Source of the DNA: Nitrososphaerota archaeon
GTDB lineage: Archaea > Thermoproteota > Nitrososphaeria > Nitrososphaerales > Gagatemarchaeaceae
Direction: 5' to 3'
DNA: 5,059 bases
Assembly: GCA_005877365.1 (NCBI GenBank)
Contig: VBPP01000253.1
Span: 1 to 5,059 of the forward strand
The notes beneath the pieces are model-generated. The model searched no databases, was not told where the DNA came from, and saw only the letters and a list, made by a program, of their open reading frames with translations. Position 1 is the first letter of the stretch; each line of letters starts with the position of its first letter. This document shows positions 4,325 to 5,059 of the stretch, piece by piece. A program made the position numbers and the translations under genes.

Positions 4325-5059
4325 CTAGAGGGTCTTTCTACCGAAAGTAAGATAGGCCGTGTGGCCGACCATCGCGTTCGATGGCCTCGTCATCCCGCTC
4401 CTCGCTTCCAGGTGGCGCATGAGAATCTCGACAGTCTCGACCGCGACGAACAGCTCTTCTTTCATCTTCTCGACGAGCCTTTCAGCCTGATTCGTCGTAG
4501 GAGTGATCGCGGCTATCACCCCCGACGGCCGAAGGCTTCTGCGGAAGCTGGGAATCGCCTCCCAAGGGTCCCCGATGTCGAGGATTCCAGCGTCGGCCTC
4601 CTTCTCCTCGAACCCAGCCTTCGCGTCGCCCAGCCTGAGCGTGACAAACTCAAGGAGGCCAAGCCTCGCCAGGTTCTTCCTCGCGTTCTCTTGAAAATCC
4701 TCCCTGACCTCGTAGCTGAAGACGCGCCCGCTCGGCATCACCAGGTAGGCGAGTAGGGCGGTCGTCGCCCCGCTTCCGGTCCCCGACTCGAGGACCATAG
4801 ACCCCGAGTGGATTCCGCACTTCACCATTATCACGCCGAGGTCCTTTGGGTAGATCACCTGTGTCCTTCTCGTGAGCTTCAGAATCATGTCTTCTATCGT
4901 CGGCCTGAGTATCACGAGCTCGTCGTTGAGTGAGGTCTTCGCGGTTATTCCGAAAGGCTCACCGACGAGCGCCTTGCAGTCGAGGATTCCTAGATGCGTG
5001 TGGAGTCTTGGTGTCTCGCTGGGTCTGACTATCCACTTCCGTCTTCTGTCCCTGTAGAC
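4325..5059 (-). CDS. trmI: tRNA (adenine-N1)-methyltransferase TrmI, archaeal type (N-terminus cut by window edge)
   Basis: This SAM-dependent class I methyltransferase makes m1A at position 58 of the tRNA T-loop (archaeal homologs also modify 57). The frame is open to the right edge and gives 244 residues; archaeal relatives are about 250, so only roughly the first ten residues are missing. An internal GTG at 4915 would be a false start, because the N-terminal domain clearly continues upstream: KWIVRPSETPRLHTHLG, then DCKALVGEPFG. In window numbering, the conserved RPTIEDMILKLTRRTQVIYP spans 52-71. The SAM motif I VLESGTGSGATT is at 89-100, the acidic SYEVRED at 115-121, LGDAK at 143-147, the motif IV region LDIGDPWEAI at 160-169, and the family ending RPSNAMVGHTAYLTFGRK at 225-242. 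Motif IV has Gly where I recall Pro in many homologs (D-x-P-x-P-W). It is probably an independent transcript from the membrane gene below it. Confidence 0.95.
   Translation of the reverse strand, partial: VYRDRRRKWIVRPSETPRLHTHLGILDCKALVGEPFGITAKTSLNDELVILRPTIEDMILKLTRRTQVIYPKDLGVIMVKCGIHSGSMVLESGTGSGATTALLAYLVMPSGRVFSYEVREDFQENARKNLARLGLLEFVTLRLGDAKAGFEEKEADAGILDIGDPWEAIPSFRRSLRPSGVIAAITPTTNQAERLVEKMKEELFVAVETVEILMRHLEARSGMTRPSNAMVGHTAYLTFGRKTL

Noticed and set aside
4361..4756. Plus-strand frame of 131 residues opposite trmI
   Set aside because: It is a shadow of the conserved methyltransferase, rich in Arg and Pro with no features of its own.
4325..4915. GTG 4915 as the start of TrmI
   Set aside because: Forty-eight further in-frame residues upstream match the N-terminal domain of archaeal TrmI, so the gene runs off the right edge.
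1..5059. Mobile elements, CRISPR repeats, tRNA genes or a defence or biosynthetic cluster
   Set aside because: No transposase, terminal inverted repeats, spaced direct repeats or cloverleaf were seen; nearly all bases belong to conserved chromosomal genes.

Overview
The window is archaeal chromosomal DNA, GC-rich and densely coded. Support comes from an archaeal/eukaryal-type prolyl-tRNA synthetase, an archaeal TrmI tRNA methyltransferase, a family 4 iron-sulfur uracil-DNA glycosylase, and TATA-like elements about 26-30 bases before start codons that lack a Shine-Dalgarno site (leaderless transcripts). The lineage cannot be fixed from the sequence alone. A TACK-type (Nitrososphaerota/Bathyarchaeia-like) or Thermoplasmatota-like archaeon would fit. 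I see no mobile element, CRISPR array, tRNA or rRNA.

Layout from left to right. (1) 1-430, minus: N-terminal 143 residues of a ribokinase-like PfkB sugar or nucleoside kinase, cut by the left edge. (2) 477-1919, minus: complete proS, 480 aa, GTG start. (3) 1841-3041, minus: a sodium/calcium exchanger-type (CaCA) membrane protein encoded in two overlapping reading frames. The upstream frame (2436-3041) carries alpha-repeat 1 and the downstream frame (1841-2536) carries alpha-repeat 2. (4) 3042-3115: the only gene-free gap of note, 74 bases, a divergent promoter with a near-palindromic TATA element. (5) 3116-3670, plus: family 4 uracil-DNA glycosylase. (6) 3656-4279, minus: six-helix membrane protein of unknown function, overlapping the glycosylase tail-to-tail by 15 bases. 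(7) 4325-5059, minus: trmI, nearly complete, lacking only its extreme N-terminus at the right edge.

The genes are mostly housekeeping (translation, tRNA modification, DNA repair) with two membrane proteins, and they do not form one obvious pathway. The exchanger, proS and kinase run in the same direction with overlaps or a short gap and could be partly co-transcribed, though proS has its own candidate promoter inside the exchanger gene.

The observation most worth following is the split exchanger. The downstream half has a perfect AGGAGGT ribosome-binding site six bases before an in-frame GTG. By helix counting, only the two-polypeptide model places the two alpha-repeats in the antiparallel orientation this family needs. 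A recent frameshift or internal deletion (pseudogene) or a sequencing error remains the main alternative.
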